This document shows positions 31,381 to 41,124 of a DNA stretch of 64,000 nucleotides, piece by piece. The stretch spans positions 1-64,000 of the forward strand of contig JAFXQA010000022.1 in assembly GCA_017527415.1 (NCBI GenBank), given 5' to 3'. The DNA comes from Bacteroidales bacterium. Its GTDB lineage: Bacteria > Bacteroidota > Bacteroidia > Bacteroidales > UBA932. Both the position numbers and the translations under genes were made by a program. Positions within the stretch are counted from its first letter, which is position 1, and each line of letters starts with the position of its first letter. The notes beneath the pieces are model-generated. The model had not been told where the DNA came from. It was given only the letters and a program-made list of their open reading frames with translations, and searched no databases.

Positions 31381-33543
31381 ATGAAGACTCTCAGAACATT
31401 GGCATTGCTTTCACTCGCCCTGGCCGCTCTTTCCTGCGTGAAGGAGCAGCACCCGCGCGTGAGGCCTGAAATCTATCACAAGAGCGATGTGGAAGTCAAA
31501 GCCACGGCATCTCTACCGGAGGGCTGGACTCCTATGACCAAGGCAGCAAGCGACATTACCGATATCGACAATGCTGAACTTCAGTCCCGCGGATTCGGCG
31601 TCTATGCTTTCTATACGGGCACAGAGGAATACTCCTCCGCTAAGGACTCAACGGCCTATAACAAATTTGGCCTGGTTCTGAACAACCGTAGATTCGAGTA
31701 CTCCGCATCTACTTGGAGCAACTCGGGGAAGGCGGAATTCTGGCCCGCCAGCGACGGCGAGAACCTTACCCTCTTTGCATATGCCCCATGGGACACATGG
31801 AATGGCCTGGTGCAGTACGACGGCAAGGTCCCTACCATACAATATGATAACTTCGTGGCGCAGAACCTCTCCGTAAGTGAACTGGAGAAGCAGAGGGACA
31901 TCCTCTGGGGCACCAACACCGCCGGCGACCCTCACAAGAATATGGAGAAGGACGACTACGATCCCGAGGGTACCGTTGACTTCCACTTCCGCCACGCCGT
32001 GGCAAAGGTTTGCCTTAATGTGAAGGGTACGCTTCCGGGAGAGGTACGTAATCAGACCGATGCAGGAAATGTCAGTTCCTCCAATGGTGCCACGGGCGAT
32101 CCCGAAAATGGGGAAACGAAATCTAATGTAGGAGATCCGGAGACCCTTTTTGGAAATAATTCAACATACTACCGCAGTGACGGATATGACTATTCAAATT
32201 GGGTTTATGTAAGGTATTACTGGGCCGTTCAGAACCAGACTGAAACAGAGACTATTATACAGACCCGCTACCGCACCACGACTGAGACAGCAACTAATAC
32301 CCGTTATTCCGTGAGCGGCCAGCGATATCTTGTAGAAGAGGTAACGCTTAAAGGTTTCAACCAGAAGGGCACACTGGTGCTGGACAATGCTGTTTCTTAC
32401 AACCCCACCTGGATAAACACCGCCCGCTTCAGCGGCTCCAATCCGGAATATGTGCTTAATAGCAGCAACGTCCTTTCCCAGTCTCTTCAGTATGTGCCTG
32501 CCGCAACCGTGCAGAGCAATTTTGAAACATACACCGGCATAACAGAAAATGCACAGGACCTTATGTCCGGATATTTCCTTTATGCAATCCCCAGGGAATC
32601 TGCTTCTGGTGACCGTATTGCAGTAACCATTGATTATCATAAACTAAATGTTTCCGGAAACCTTACGGTAAACCAGACAAGACAGGTTATACAGAAGCAA
32701 ACCAGGACAATCTCCCGCACACGTACACGGTCTCGCAAGTCAGATGAAATAAGAGTAACATCGGACAGAGACAGGACTAATAGCTGGAATAATGCATATA
32801 ATACCTATGCCAGCCACGAGTCAGATTACACCTTCACTGCAGCATGGAACAGTTGGGGCAACTGGAGCAGTTGGAGCAATCCTGCGTGGGGTGAATGGCA
32901 GAATGACTCTGCTACAGAATGGGAAATCACCAGTTCAACTCTTACTGGAGCTACTGTAAACTATAATGATGACAACGCCCCTCACCTGAGCGGAGAAATC
33001 ATCACAGACCTTGAAGGCGGCCGTGTATATGACATGAACCTCATCGTCGCAGGTGACAAGATAGAACTGGACGTGGTTCCCAGGCCATGGGACCTCAAGG
33101 AGTTCGAGTTTGACTACAACGCCAACGTCAACGACGTTATACAGCCGCTTACATACGACTCCTCCTTCATAGATTATGCAGATGCCGGTGGCAACGTATA
33201 CATCAACAACCGTATGGGCAAATTCTTCTTCCAGCTGGGTGCCGGCAAATACGCATCCTGGCAGGCTTCTCTGGTTGGCGACGCTGCATTCGGCTTCTGT
33301 GACGAGAACGGCAACTTCATCCTCGACGAGCACGGCAACCGCGTAGCATCCATACGAAATGCCATAGACCCGGAAGTGATGAACTACATTTATATCAAGC
33401 CAATTAACACGGAAGCGTCGGTCACCAGCCACGCAAAACTGAGAATCTACTATATAGACGCCACCGGTGACGCAGTTGTCGCCCTCAACCTGGTCGAAAT
33501 GGATGGCGTTACCGAATGGACAATCTGGCAGAATGCAAACTAA
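31381..33543 (+). CDS. fimbrillin-like lipoprotein 7 with large low-complexity insert
   Basis: A 720-residue protein with lipobox LSC in MKTLRTLALLSLALAALSC. The N-terminal half is fimbrillin-like: MTKAASDI, RGFGVYAFYT, RFEYSASTW, EFWPASDGENLTLFAYAP and FHFRHAVAKVCLNV. From about residue 225 to 530 there is an unusual insert. It has a Thr/Glu/Arg-rich stretch (TETETIIQTRYRTTTETA), a second Arg/Thr/Ser-rich stretch (TRTISRTRTRSRKSD) and a Trp/Ser/Asn-rich stretch (WNSWGNWSSWSNPAWGEW). The insert DNA is richer in A and T than the rest of the gene. The C terminus resumes as a beta-rich domain with IDLEG-type strands. It may be a surface-exposed or tip-proximal subunit. Confidence 0.78.
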   Translation: MKTLRTLALLSLALAALSCVKEQHPRVRPEIYHKSDVEVKATASLPEGWTPMTKAASDITDIDNAELQSRGFGVYAFYTGTEEYSSAKDSTAYNKFGLVLNNRRFEYSASTWSNSGKAEFWPASDGENLTLFAYAPWDTWNGLVQYDGKVPTIQYDNFVAQNLSVSELEKQRDILWGTNTAGDPHKNMEKDDYDPEGTVDFHFRHAVAKVCLNVKGTLPGEVRNQTDAGNVSSSNGATGDPENGETKSNVGDPETLFGNNSTYYRSDGYDYSNWVYVRYYWAVQNQTETETIIQTRYRTTTETATNTRYSVSGQRYLVEEVTLKGFNQKGTLVLDNAVSYNPTWINTARFSGSNPEYVLNSSNVLSQSLQYVPAATVQSNFETYTGITENAQDLMSGYFLYAIPRESASGDRIAVTIDYHKLNVSGNLTVNQTRQVIQKQTRTISRTRTRSRKSDEIRVTSDRDRTNSWNNAYNTYASHESDYTFTAAWNSWGNWSSWSNPAWGEWQNDSATEWEITSSTLTGATVNYNDDNAPHLSGEIITDLEGGRVYDMNLIVAGDKIELDVVPRPWDLKEFEFDYNANVNDVIQPLTYDSSFIDYADAGGNVYINNRMGKFFFQLGAGKYASWQASLVGDAAFGFCDENGNFILDEHGNRVASIRNAIDPEVMNYIYIKPINTEASVTSHAKLRIYYIDATGDAVVALNLVEMDGVTEWTIWQNAN

Positions 33544-33544
33544 A

Positions 33545-35941
33545 ATGAAAGGAACGATGAAAAGCATATTCAAAGTAATGACGGTCCTGCTGCTCCCGCT
33601 CCTTTTCTGGACGGGATGCGGAAGGGAATCCCAGCCTTCTTCCGGGATTCCGGATAACTGCATAGAGATTACCTTAAGCGGCCTCAACCCCTCTCTTGCC
33701 ACCAAGGCCAGCAGCCGCGGCGCAGACGCCTATAACGAGAATCTCGTCAAAAGCGTAGACTGCTTCTTCTACACCAACGGTGCCACGAACTCCGACGCCG
33801 TATTCATGGCCCTTGGACGTGGCGCCGAACCCGTTGCAGAAGGAGACAGCACCGTATATAAAGTAAAGGTATTTTTCACTGATGCAGATGCCAACAGGAT
33901 GTTTGGAAGCACCGTCTCCGGCACCTGTCAGCTGTTTGTAGTGTGTAATGCTCCTCTGAGCTACAGTGGCCATACGGATGTTGCATCCCTTAAAGAACTG
34001 GTGGTAGAAAACGACTTTACCGCCCAGACCGTCCAGAGCAGCTTTGTGATGTCTGCCGACGAGATCGCTACCGTAACCCTCACCACAGTGGGAGATGACC
34101 GTACCGCCAGCGGACGCATCAAGGTATCCCGTGCAGCCGCCAAGATCCAGTTCTTCCTGCTTATTCCGGACGAGTTTGAAGATGAGTCGGGCCAGATCTG
34201 GGAACCGGTACTTGACGCCGGCATAGGAATAAGCATGTCCAATGCGGTAAAACGCGGAAAAGTGGACGGAGAATACAATGTTCAGACGTCGGACTATATA
34301 ACTTACGGTTCCAGAGCCGTTACGGAGCTTGATCCTTCGGAACTTATCACCGGCCACGAGGATTTCACATACACTCACGTACCTTTCTACTCTTACCCCT
34401 GTTCATGGAGCGATCTCAGCGACTACGCTACTTCTGTTGTGTTCCGTATTCCATGGAGAATCCGCGGCGAGAGCAATCACAGGTACAGAAAGTACCAGCT
34501 GAATCCCAATGTGGGTACTATGGACCTCCAGCGAAACAAGTACTACCGCACCTTCGTAAGGGTGGCTTCGCTGGGCGGTGCGGACAAGGAGAGCATAGTC
34601 ATCATACCGGACTGCGACTACGAGATCCTTCCCTGGATGAACGAGGGCACCTCTGCCGGCCAGGGTCTGGTCCCAGGAGAACTGGTTACATACAAGTATC
34701 TGGTAATAGACCACCCGGAGCAGGTCATCAACAATGAGCCCAAGGTTTATTTTACATACGTCAGCAGTTCACCTATCTCTTCCGTGAGAATTAACAGGAT
34801 AGAGTATTACGTGAACGCAAACGCCAATCCCCTGACAACACAGAATGTCAACAGGACCGTTACGGCGGATAGTCAGGATGTAAATACAAATGCCGGGGTC
34901 ATCACCGTAGACAAATCCAATCCTGGTTATGTAACATTCGCCCATTCGCTGGAGAACATGTACAGTGCCCTTACGATATATGCAACCATCACGAATGAGG
35001 ACGGGTGCACCCAGGATGTGGTGGTTGAGCAGAATCCCTCCATCAGTCTTTACCGTAAGGCCAAATCCGGAGATGTTTTTGTGAACGGTTATTTCGCACG
35101 TGTTGCCAATTCCCCGTTCGGCACCAGGTTCTCTCAGGGAGGCAATTATTATTACAGGGATCCCAAGTCTACCTACAACAACAGCAATGCTGTTACCATG
35201 CCTAACCCGTCAAGAGAATACGGTACAACCATATACGCAGGTGCTACATCGGGAAGCTTGTCCACTTTCTATACTACCGAAGTCCGCATTTCATCATTCA
35301 ATACAAGTAATAATACTTACACTTATACATACGGAGGCTCTGAGCACACGGAAGTGTATCGTATCGGAGACCCTCGCAAGACCACAGAAGAAGTCTATAA
35401 CTCCTCCTGGTCGCTACATCCTTACCTGTATTACAACGGCACGGCTCAAGGCGCGAATGAGGCCTGGCAGGAACCGCTGAAGATACTTACCACGTCACAG
35501 AACGCGGAAGACCAGAATATAGTGGCGCCAAAGTTCCTGGTTTCATCTTCCCTTAACGCAATGCTTACCTCTAACCTGCCTACATTCGACCAGGCAGTCT
35601 CACGTGCCGCGGTTTATCAGGAAACAGGATATCCGGCCGGCCGGTGGAGAATTCCCACGGAAGCGGAGATGGCTTTCATTGTGGCCAGGCAGCAGGACGG
35701 CACCATTCCGGACCTTTATGTGGCAAACTCCGATTATTGGTCCGGCAGTGGAAGGCTTATGAATATTTCCAGTTCCGGAACAAAGATCACTATGAAAGAC
35801 GGAAACGGAGAGCAGCAGTCCGTGCGTTTCGTCTACGACCTCTGGTACTGGGGCGATGACGCATCCACTACCAATGTATATCACCCTAACGGACATCTCT
35901 ACGAGTACGATGCCTCTGGAAATGCAACACTGATAAGATAA
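33545..35941 (+). CDS. large fimbrial accessory lipoprotein 8 (tip-type)
   Basis: A 798-residue lipoprotein. ATG 33545 (one base after the previous stop) or 33557 can start the signal that ends LLFWTGC. ATKASSRG follows near residue 45, as in the other fimbrillins. The first half is a fimbrillin-like double sandwich (ASGRIKVSRAAAKIQFFLLI). The C-terminal 250 residues resemble the lectin-like or major-paralogous module often at the end of Bacteroidales tip subunits: FDQAVSRAAVYQETGYPAGR, WRIPTEAEMAFIVARQ, DYWSGSG and VRFVYDLWYWGD. Its length and late operon position fit a tip adhesin. The ligand is unknown. Confidence 0.75.
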   Translation: MKGTMKSIFKVMTVLLLPLLFWTGCGRESQPSSGIPDNCIEITLSGLNPSLATKASSRGADAYNENLVKSVDCFFYTNGATNSDAVFMALGRGAEPVAEGDSTVYKVKVFFTDADANRMFGSTVSGTCQLFVVCNAPLSYSGHTDVASLKELVVENDFTAQTVQSSFVMSADEIATVTLTTVGDDRTASGRIKVSRAAAKIQFFLLIPDEFEDESGQIWEPVLDAGIGISMSNAVKRGKVDGEYNVQTSDYITYGSRAVTELDPSELITGHEDFTYTHVPFYSYPCSWSDLSDYATSVVFRIPWRIRGESNHRYRKYQLNPNVGTMDLQRNKYYRTFVRVASLGGADKESIVIIPDCDYEILPWMNEGTSAGQGLVPGELVTYKYLVIDHPEQVINNEPKVYFTYVSSSPISSVRINRIEYYVNANANPLTTQNVNRTVTADSQDVNTNAGVITVDKSNPGYVTFAHSLENMYSALTIYATITNEDGCTQDVVVEQNPSISLYRKAKSGDVFVNGYFARVANSPFGTRFSQGGNYYYRDPKSTYNNSNAVTMPNPSREYGTTIYAGATSGSLSTFYTTEVRISSFNTSNNTYTYTYGGSEHTEVYRIGDPRKTTEEVYNSSWSLHPYLYYNGTAQGANEAWQEPLKILTTSQNAEDQNIVAPKFLVSSSLNAMLTSNLPTFDQAVSRAAVYQETGYPAGRWRIPTEAEMAFIVARQQDGTIPDLYVANSDYWSGSGRLMNISSSGTKITMKDGNGEQQSVRFVYDLWYWGDDASTTNVYHPNGHLYEYDASGNATLIR

Positions 35942-35947
35942 GAGCCT

Positions 35948-38900
35948 ATGAAAAAGATATTCACATACCTTAGCATAATAGCCTCTCTGGTGCTGCTTGC
36001 GCCGTCGTGTGTTAAAGAGAACCTGCGTGAGCCTGCCGGTTCTAAGAACGATGACGGAACGATTTCTCTTGACGGCAGTCTGATTCTTCCCTTCTCCCAG
36101 GATCAAGGTGACTGGGTTTCCACCAAGGCGGCCACTATGGGCGAGGAGGTTCCTAAAGTAAAATTCCTGTACCTCGCCGTATTCAGCGCAGGTGATATCC
36201 TTTACGAAATAGTTAAGGCCAAGCCGGGCACCCAGTCACACCCTACGGCAGAAGAGGCCGGCTTCAACTGCGGTTCAGAGGCCGAGAATTACATTACCAA
36301 GTTCCACGTAGACAAACTCACCAGCGTCTCTTCCGGTGACCGCTATATCCAGTTCATCGCCACCACCAAGGCCATTCCCGAGTTCGAGAATATGGAGATG
36401 AACCTCATGGACGAGGGCACCTTTGTGCGTACCCTTGTCACCAGCAACGGCGGCCTGGCATATTGGGGCCGCAGGCACTTCACTTCCATATTGGAAACCA
36501 CGGACATGCACGGAATCAAGATGATCCGGAACTTTGCCAAGGTCAAGGTGAAAGTGGAAGATGGCGTATCCAATTTCCGCATCCTTGGATTCAAGGTTTT
36601 CAACACCCCGGTATATGGCACCATAGTCCCTTTCAATTCCAACACGGAAGATTACGTTACAGTTAACCAGGAACAGGTAATCAATTTTGACCGCTACGCC
36701 CATTACGAGCAAGCCTCAGAGCAGGAAACACCTTACTCCTGGCTTACCAATACGGACATGTACTACGGCTTCATGCCGCCGGTGATCCAGTACAATTCCT
36801 GGAGTAGCTATTACTCTTCCGACGGCACCGACACCATGGACGCCAACGATCTGTGGATAGATCCATCCGAACCTGATTACCTTTACGAATGCTCATACCG
36901 TCCGGACCAGAACCCGTTCATCATCCTCAAGGCACAGTTCAATGAGAGCGGTACATGGAGGACTTATTACTACAAGGCAGACTTCGTGTACAAGGACCTG
37001 TTTGAAGATCCTGATACGCATGCGATGACGGGTACCGGAGACAACATCTATTACAACATCCTCCGAAACTTCTGCTATACCCTCAATATCACGGGTGTGG
37101 ACGGAAAGGGCAGCACTTCCGTGTACGATGCCGTCAACAGCATCGCCCTCAATAACTTCGAGGGTTCCACCATGGCCCAGGAGCTTACCAACATCGCCAA
37201 CGACGACAGCCGCCTGTATGTAAGCCAGACGGATATCCTGATCACCTTCGGGACCTCGTTCAAGATGTATGTAAAGAGCGGCACCGGCACAAACTTCGCC
37301 ACCGATGACAATGCCAGCATCACCGCGGAAATCCGCGATGCCACCAACGGCAGCGACATCGTATCCTCCGCTTCCAACATCACCATTGCCGGCAGCAATG
37401 TGGCTGACGGCGGAGTCTACAGCGACTGGCGCGAGGTTACAATCAGGTGCGCAGACCCCGAGAACCTCAAGCCCGGTGAAGTATGGAAGCAGCCCATTGT
37501 ATTCAAGAACGGCAACGGCCTTACACGTACCGTGAACCTTACCCTCCGCCGGCCTTTCTCCCTTTCGGTTGATGCCCAGGACTATGTGCCCGCCGTCAAG
37601 GGAGAGGAAGTATGGGTAGACTTCAACGTGCCTGCCGGCCTTACCGTGGCGCGCTTCCCTCTGTATTTCTATCTGGAGCAGGAAGAAAACACTATGTACC
37701 CCAAGCCGCTTGCGTCCGGAGCGAACGAGACCCTTACCGTGGAGAACGGCCCCAGTCTGATTCCCGGCCGTACCAAGAACAATTACTACTACCGCAGGAC
37801 CATCAGCTGGGACGAGTATACGGCAACGCCTACCGACATTAACGGCATCAAGACCTTCCGCAGCTATTTCAAGACCATGGTGGAGGAAAGCGCCACCACG
37901 GTGTGGGTAGTGGCGGCCCCGGAAAATGACTTCTACTATCCTGTGGATGATGGAAACAACTCCACCAACAGGGATACCTTTGCAAACGAGATGGAGCAGG
38001 GCGTCCTGTATTTCAGCTACTATGGAATGCAGCTGAAGGTTGGGCAGAAAGCCATCAACAAGGCTACATCCAACGCCGGTGCCCCCATCGTGTACACATC
38101 CTCCAATTCTTCCGTCGCGACTGTGGATGAGAACGGCGAGGTTACCGGTGTCGGCGTGGGCACTGCCACAATTTATGCAAATGCTGATGCCTACAGGAAC
38201 TACGATGCCGCCGATGAGGTTTCCTACGAAGTCACTGTCACGAATGACGAACTCAGCGGCTTGTCCGTAAAATGGAAGACTGAACCCACGTTTGTGGTCA
38301 AAGTCGGCTCCGACGTGCAGACCGAAGGTGAATACACCGTTGCTACCGGTTATTCCGGATCACCCGTGGTCACATACTCATCTGCCAACACCGGCATCGC
38401 CACTGTTTCTTCCAACGGCACCGTTCACGGCGTGTCGGCTGGCAAAGTGCTCATCACCTATTCCGTAACGGCACCTGCCGGAAACGGTTATGCAGCAGCT
38501 ACACAGGCCGTGCATTACGAGATCCAGGTTACGGCGAACAAGGCTGAATCCGGCACTATTCACCATGAGGAGACCTTCCTCAATAATAATATGGGGGACT
38601 ACACCATAGTTCAAGAAAGAGTATCCGATGGCGAAACCTGGAATACCGGGAATGATAAGACAGCCCAATTCCTTCAGTACACCTGGTTCAGCGCAGGCAA
38701 CTGCTACAGGCACCTGTGGTATCCTTACTATAATGTGGGCACGGGCTTGTCCTTCGGCGTAGCACAGTCTGCCTGGGGTGCAATTGAGGCACCTACCAGC
38801 CGCTGGAACGAGAGTGAGGGTAAGTGGGAGACGGACTACCACAACCGCCGCTTCGCAGGTTACGCGAAGATATCCTCCAAGGATATCGACCTTTCCTGCT

Positions 38901-39376
38901 CGGCAGGGGCGACGATCACCTTCTACCACGCAGGTAACTACTTCTCCGACCCGGCGAATACCGATGCCCGTGCCAATATGAGGAACGATGCCCACATGCT
39001 GTTCAGCAAGGATGGCGGACAGACCTGGAGTGATCCTGTAAACATCAACTATCCTCCGGGAATCAACTGGATTTATATCAAGGCCCAGGCAGAGATTCCT
39101 TCGGATTACCTTGTGTCCAACTTCCGCGTGGCTTTCGAGTCCACGAGTTATCCGGATCACTTTACCCAACTCTACTTCACTACTGCTGATGGAACTGCCA
39201 CCACTACTAACAACACGGGTTATCCAGTTTACTACGATGTGGTAACTGTTGGCTCTGAACAGCGCGTGACCACCAGCTACACCCACACCAACACCGGCTA
39301 TCCCGTCACAGTCACCATGGACGACGGCCGTGCGGGCACGTGGGAGATAAAAAATCTTGTAATTACGGAAGATTAA
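35948..39376 (+). CDS. giant fimbrial adhesin-like lipoprotein 9 with Big_2 domains
   Basis: A 1142-residue lipoprotein, signal MKKIFTYLSIIASLVLLAPSC. STKAATMG near residue 60 matches the pilin motif. The N-terminal half is a large fimbrial tip-like region (NFAKVKVKVEDGVSNFRILG). Two bacterial Ig-like (Big_2) repeats lie at about residues 690-770 and 775-865, each with SS-N-x-x-VATV and a Gly-rich turn (GEVTGVGVGTATI, GTVHGVSAGKVLI). The last 270 residues form a jelly-roll-like domain (DLSCSAGATITFYHAGNY). It is the last gene of the operon and its stop touches the stop of the minus-strand gene with no gap. Likely a tip adhesin. Confidence 0.78.
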   Translation: MKKIFTYLSIIASLVLLAPSCVKENLREPAGSKNDDGTISLDGSLILPFSQDQGDWVSTKAATMGEEVPKVKFLYLAVFSAGDILYEIVKAKPGTQSHPTAEEAGFNCGSEAENYITKFHVDKLTSVSSGDRYIQFIATTKAIPEFENMEMNLMDEGTFVRTLVTSNGGLAYWGRRHFTSILETTDMHGIKMIRNFAKVKVKVEDGVSNFRILGFKVFNTPVYGTIVPFNSNTEDYVTVNQEQVINFDRYAHYEQASEQETPYSWLTNTDMYYGFMPPVIQYNSWSSYYSSDGTDTMDANDLWIDPSEPDYLYECSYRPDQNPFIILKAQFNESGTWRTYYYKADFVYKDLFEDPDTHAMTGTGDNIYYNILRNFCYTLNITGVDGKGSTSVYDAVNSIALNNFEGSTMAQELTNIANDDSRLYVSQTDILITFGTSFKMYVKSGTGTNFATDDNASITAEIRDATNGSDIVSSASNITIAGSNVADGGVYSDWREVTIRCADPENLKPGEVWKQPIVFKNGNGLTRTVNLTLRRPFSLSVDAQDYVPAVKGEEVWVDFNVPAGLTVARFPLYFYLEQEENTMYPKPLASGANETLTVENGPSLIPGRTKNNYYYRRTISWDEYTATPTDINGIKTFRSYFKTMVEESATTVWVVAAPENDFYYPVDDGNNSTNRDTFANEMEQGVLYFSYYGMQLKVGQKAINKATSNAGAPIVYTSSNSSVATVDENGEVTGVGVGTATIYANADAYRNYDAADEVSYEVTVTNDELSGLSVKWKTEPTFVVKVGSDVQTEGEYTVATGYSGSPVVTYSSANTGIATVSSNGTVHGVSAGKVLITYSVTAPAGNGYAAATQAVHYEIQVTANKAESGTIHHEETFLNNNMGDYTIVQERVSDGETWNTGNDKTAQFLQYTWFSAGNCYRHLWYPYYNVGTGLSFGVAQSAWGAIEAPTSRWNESEGKWETDYHNRRFAGYAKISSKDIDLSCSAGATITFYHAGNYFSDPANTDARANMRNDAHMLFSKDGGQTWSDPVNINYPPGINWIYIKAQAEIPSDYLVSNFRVAFESTSYPDHFTQLYFTTADGTATTTNNTGYPVYYDVVTVGSEQRVTTSYTHTNTGYPVTVTMDDGRAGTWEIKNLVITED

Positions 39377-39799
39377 CTAGATGTGACCTCCGCCCTGAGC
39401 GCGGAGGTCTTCGTCTACTTTGTCCTTCTCGGCCATGAGAAGGTCCAGGAGCCAGTCTTTCTGCTCATCCACGAGGCCAAGGTCGCGGCAGGCGCTTTCG
39501 TAGCGGGCCAGCACGGCCTCCTGATAGCGGTGGTACACCATCGACTTGCGGATTTCGTCTTCAATAGTCTCGTGCTCTATCTCGTAGCTGTCCTTGTAGT
39601 AATCCTTATACACCTTCTCCGAGGTATACTGGATGCAGAAGAAGAACAGGCCGGAGGCCAGGATCACTATGCCGAGGATCCCCACGATGAGCGGCACTCT
39701 CTGGATGAGCCCCAGCATGCCCAGCGTGGCTCCGATAAGGAATATTGCAAGCGCAATCAGTTCGTTGCGATGATTCTTATAAATTGAGGATATCTTCAT
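39377..39799 (-). CDS. small membrane protein of the signalling operon
   Basis: A 140-residue protein with two adjacent membrane segments (about residues 14-33 and 37-58) and a charged helical C-terminal half. No domain recognised. Its start overlaps the end of the TPR sensor gene by 23 bases, so it is co-translated with it. It abuts the last fimbrial gene tail to tail with no spacer, so read-through from either side would produce antisense RNA. Confidence 0.75.
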   Translation of the reverse strand: MKISSIYKNHRNELIALAIFLIGATLGMLGLIQRVPLIVGILGIVILASGLFFFCIQYTSEKVYKDYYKDSYEIEHETIEDEIRKSMVYHRYQEAVLARYESACRDLGLVDEQKDWLLDLLMAEKDKVDEDLRAQGGGHI

Positions 39800-41120
39800 A
39801 GCCGGTCAGTTTGTTGGTGGTTCGGTTCTGCAGTATCTTGATTTTGTAGTTGTTTTCGGATTCTTTGGCCTCCATGGCCTTCTGGAAGGCCCTTCGTGCG
39901 GCCAGCGCCTGGCTGTTCTTTGCCCGCATCTCGTCGAGGTTCTGCCTCAGCTGCCACTGGCTGAGCAGTATGGCGAAAAACGCGATGGCGAACATCACCA
40001 GGAAGCCTATCAGTATGGTCATCTGATTCTGCGCCTTCAGCCTGGCGGCCTCAGCGCGAAGCCGGGCGTTGTTCATCTCGGCGTCAAGGATGGCCAAGTC
40101 TTCGTTCTGTACCTTTATATATATGGAGTCTTTTTCGCTCATCAGGGAAGAAAGCTCGCCGTAAGCAGGGCCGAAGGATCCCATCTCGGCATAAATACCG
40201 TGTTTTTGGGCATGACGTTCGCGGGCGGTGCCAAGCGAATCCGCCCTGGACAGGGCTTCGGCGAACAGACCCCTGGAGCGGAGGTACACCACGTCGAGGC
40301 CGCAGCGCTCATCGCTTTCTGTCTGCATTTCGTAGAGAGGGTCGGCCATCAGTGCGTCGTAGCAGGCCCAGAAATCCTGCCAATCTTCCTTGGCGTTATA
40401 CAGGTACGCGCGCGTCATGCGTGTTTTGATGCGAAGCGACGGGAAAAACTCTTGATAGGCCTCGGCCTTGACGCAGTTCGCTTCAGCCTCGGCGAAGTCC
40501 CCGGTCTTTATCTGCTCCTGTGCAATCAGAATCAGCAGGTTCGGCAGTTCCTGCTCTGCGCGGGCTTCTTTACAATACCCAGCAGCAGTCTCGAAATTGC
40601 GTATGGCCAGGTAGGAGTTGGTGCGGTAGCTCTGGATGAGCCCGATGATGCGGTGGGAGTACATCGCCCCAAGGGGCATTTTCAGCTTGTCTGCACGACG
40701 TCCCATGTCCCGGGCCTCGAGCATGGCGTCGGATGCCCTTCCGATATGGATGAGGTACTGGCAGTATTCGTGGATGACTGAGAAGTAGAAAGGGCGTGCA
40801 TCCGCATGCCCGCGCACCAGTTCCTTGATTTCTGCCACGGTCTCGTCCATGCGTGCATAATCGCCCTGGGCGAAGCGCACCGGCATTTCGAGCGAAAGGC
40901 CAAGGCACTTGTAGCGGAAACGCTCTCTCTGCACGCCGGCCTGGTAGATGGAGTCGGCCAGCGCGAGATTCGCGGGGTTATACATCTGCATGCGCCCGTA
41001 GGCGTAGCGCTGGAACACGGCGTCATCCACCTTCAGGCGGTTGACAATCTGCGCCACTGCCGGAAGCGCCCCGGCAAGCAGGACGGCGGCAAGCAGGATG
41101 TATCTCCGGAGCCGGGCCAT
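39777..41120 (-). CDS. TPR sensor protein without kinase domain
   Basis: A 447-residue protein with signal peptide (residues 1-23), a helical TPR-like periplasmic region (about 40-340), one membrane segment (about 373-392, MTILIGFLVMFAIAFFAILL) and a short cytoplasmic coiled coil that ends at residue 447. The plan copies the sensor half of the histidine kinase at 42432 but stops just where the phosphoacceptor (HisKA) domain would begin. It may form a decoy or hetero-sensor with that kinase. It follows lgt by four bases. Confidence 0.75.
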   Translation of the reverse strand: MARLRRYILLAAVLLAGALPAVAQIVNRLKVDDAVFQRYAYGRMQMYNPANLALADSIYQAGVQRERFRYKCLGLSLEMPVRFAQGDYARMDETVAEIKELVRGHADARPFYFSVIHEYCQYLIHIGRASDAMLEARDMGRRADKLKMPLGAMYSHRIIGLIQSYRTNSYLAIRNFETAAGYCKEARAEQELPNLLILIAQEQIKTGDFAEAEANCVKAEAYQEFFPSLRIKTRMTRAYLYNAKEDWQDFWACYDALMADPLYEMQTESDERCGLDVVYLRSRGLFAEALSRADSLGTARERHAQKHGIYAEMGSFGPAYGELSSLMSEKDSIYIKVQNEDLAILDAEMNNARLRAEAARLKAQNQMTILIGFLVMFAIAFFAILLSQWQLRQNLDEMRAKNSQALAARRAFQKAMEAKESENNYKIKILQNRTTNKLTGYEDILNL

Positions 41121-41124
41121 AGAC

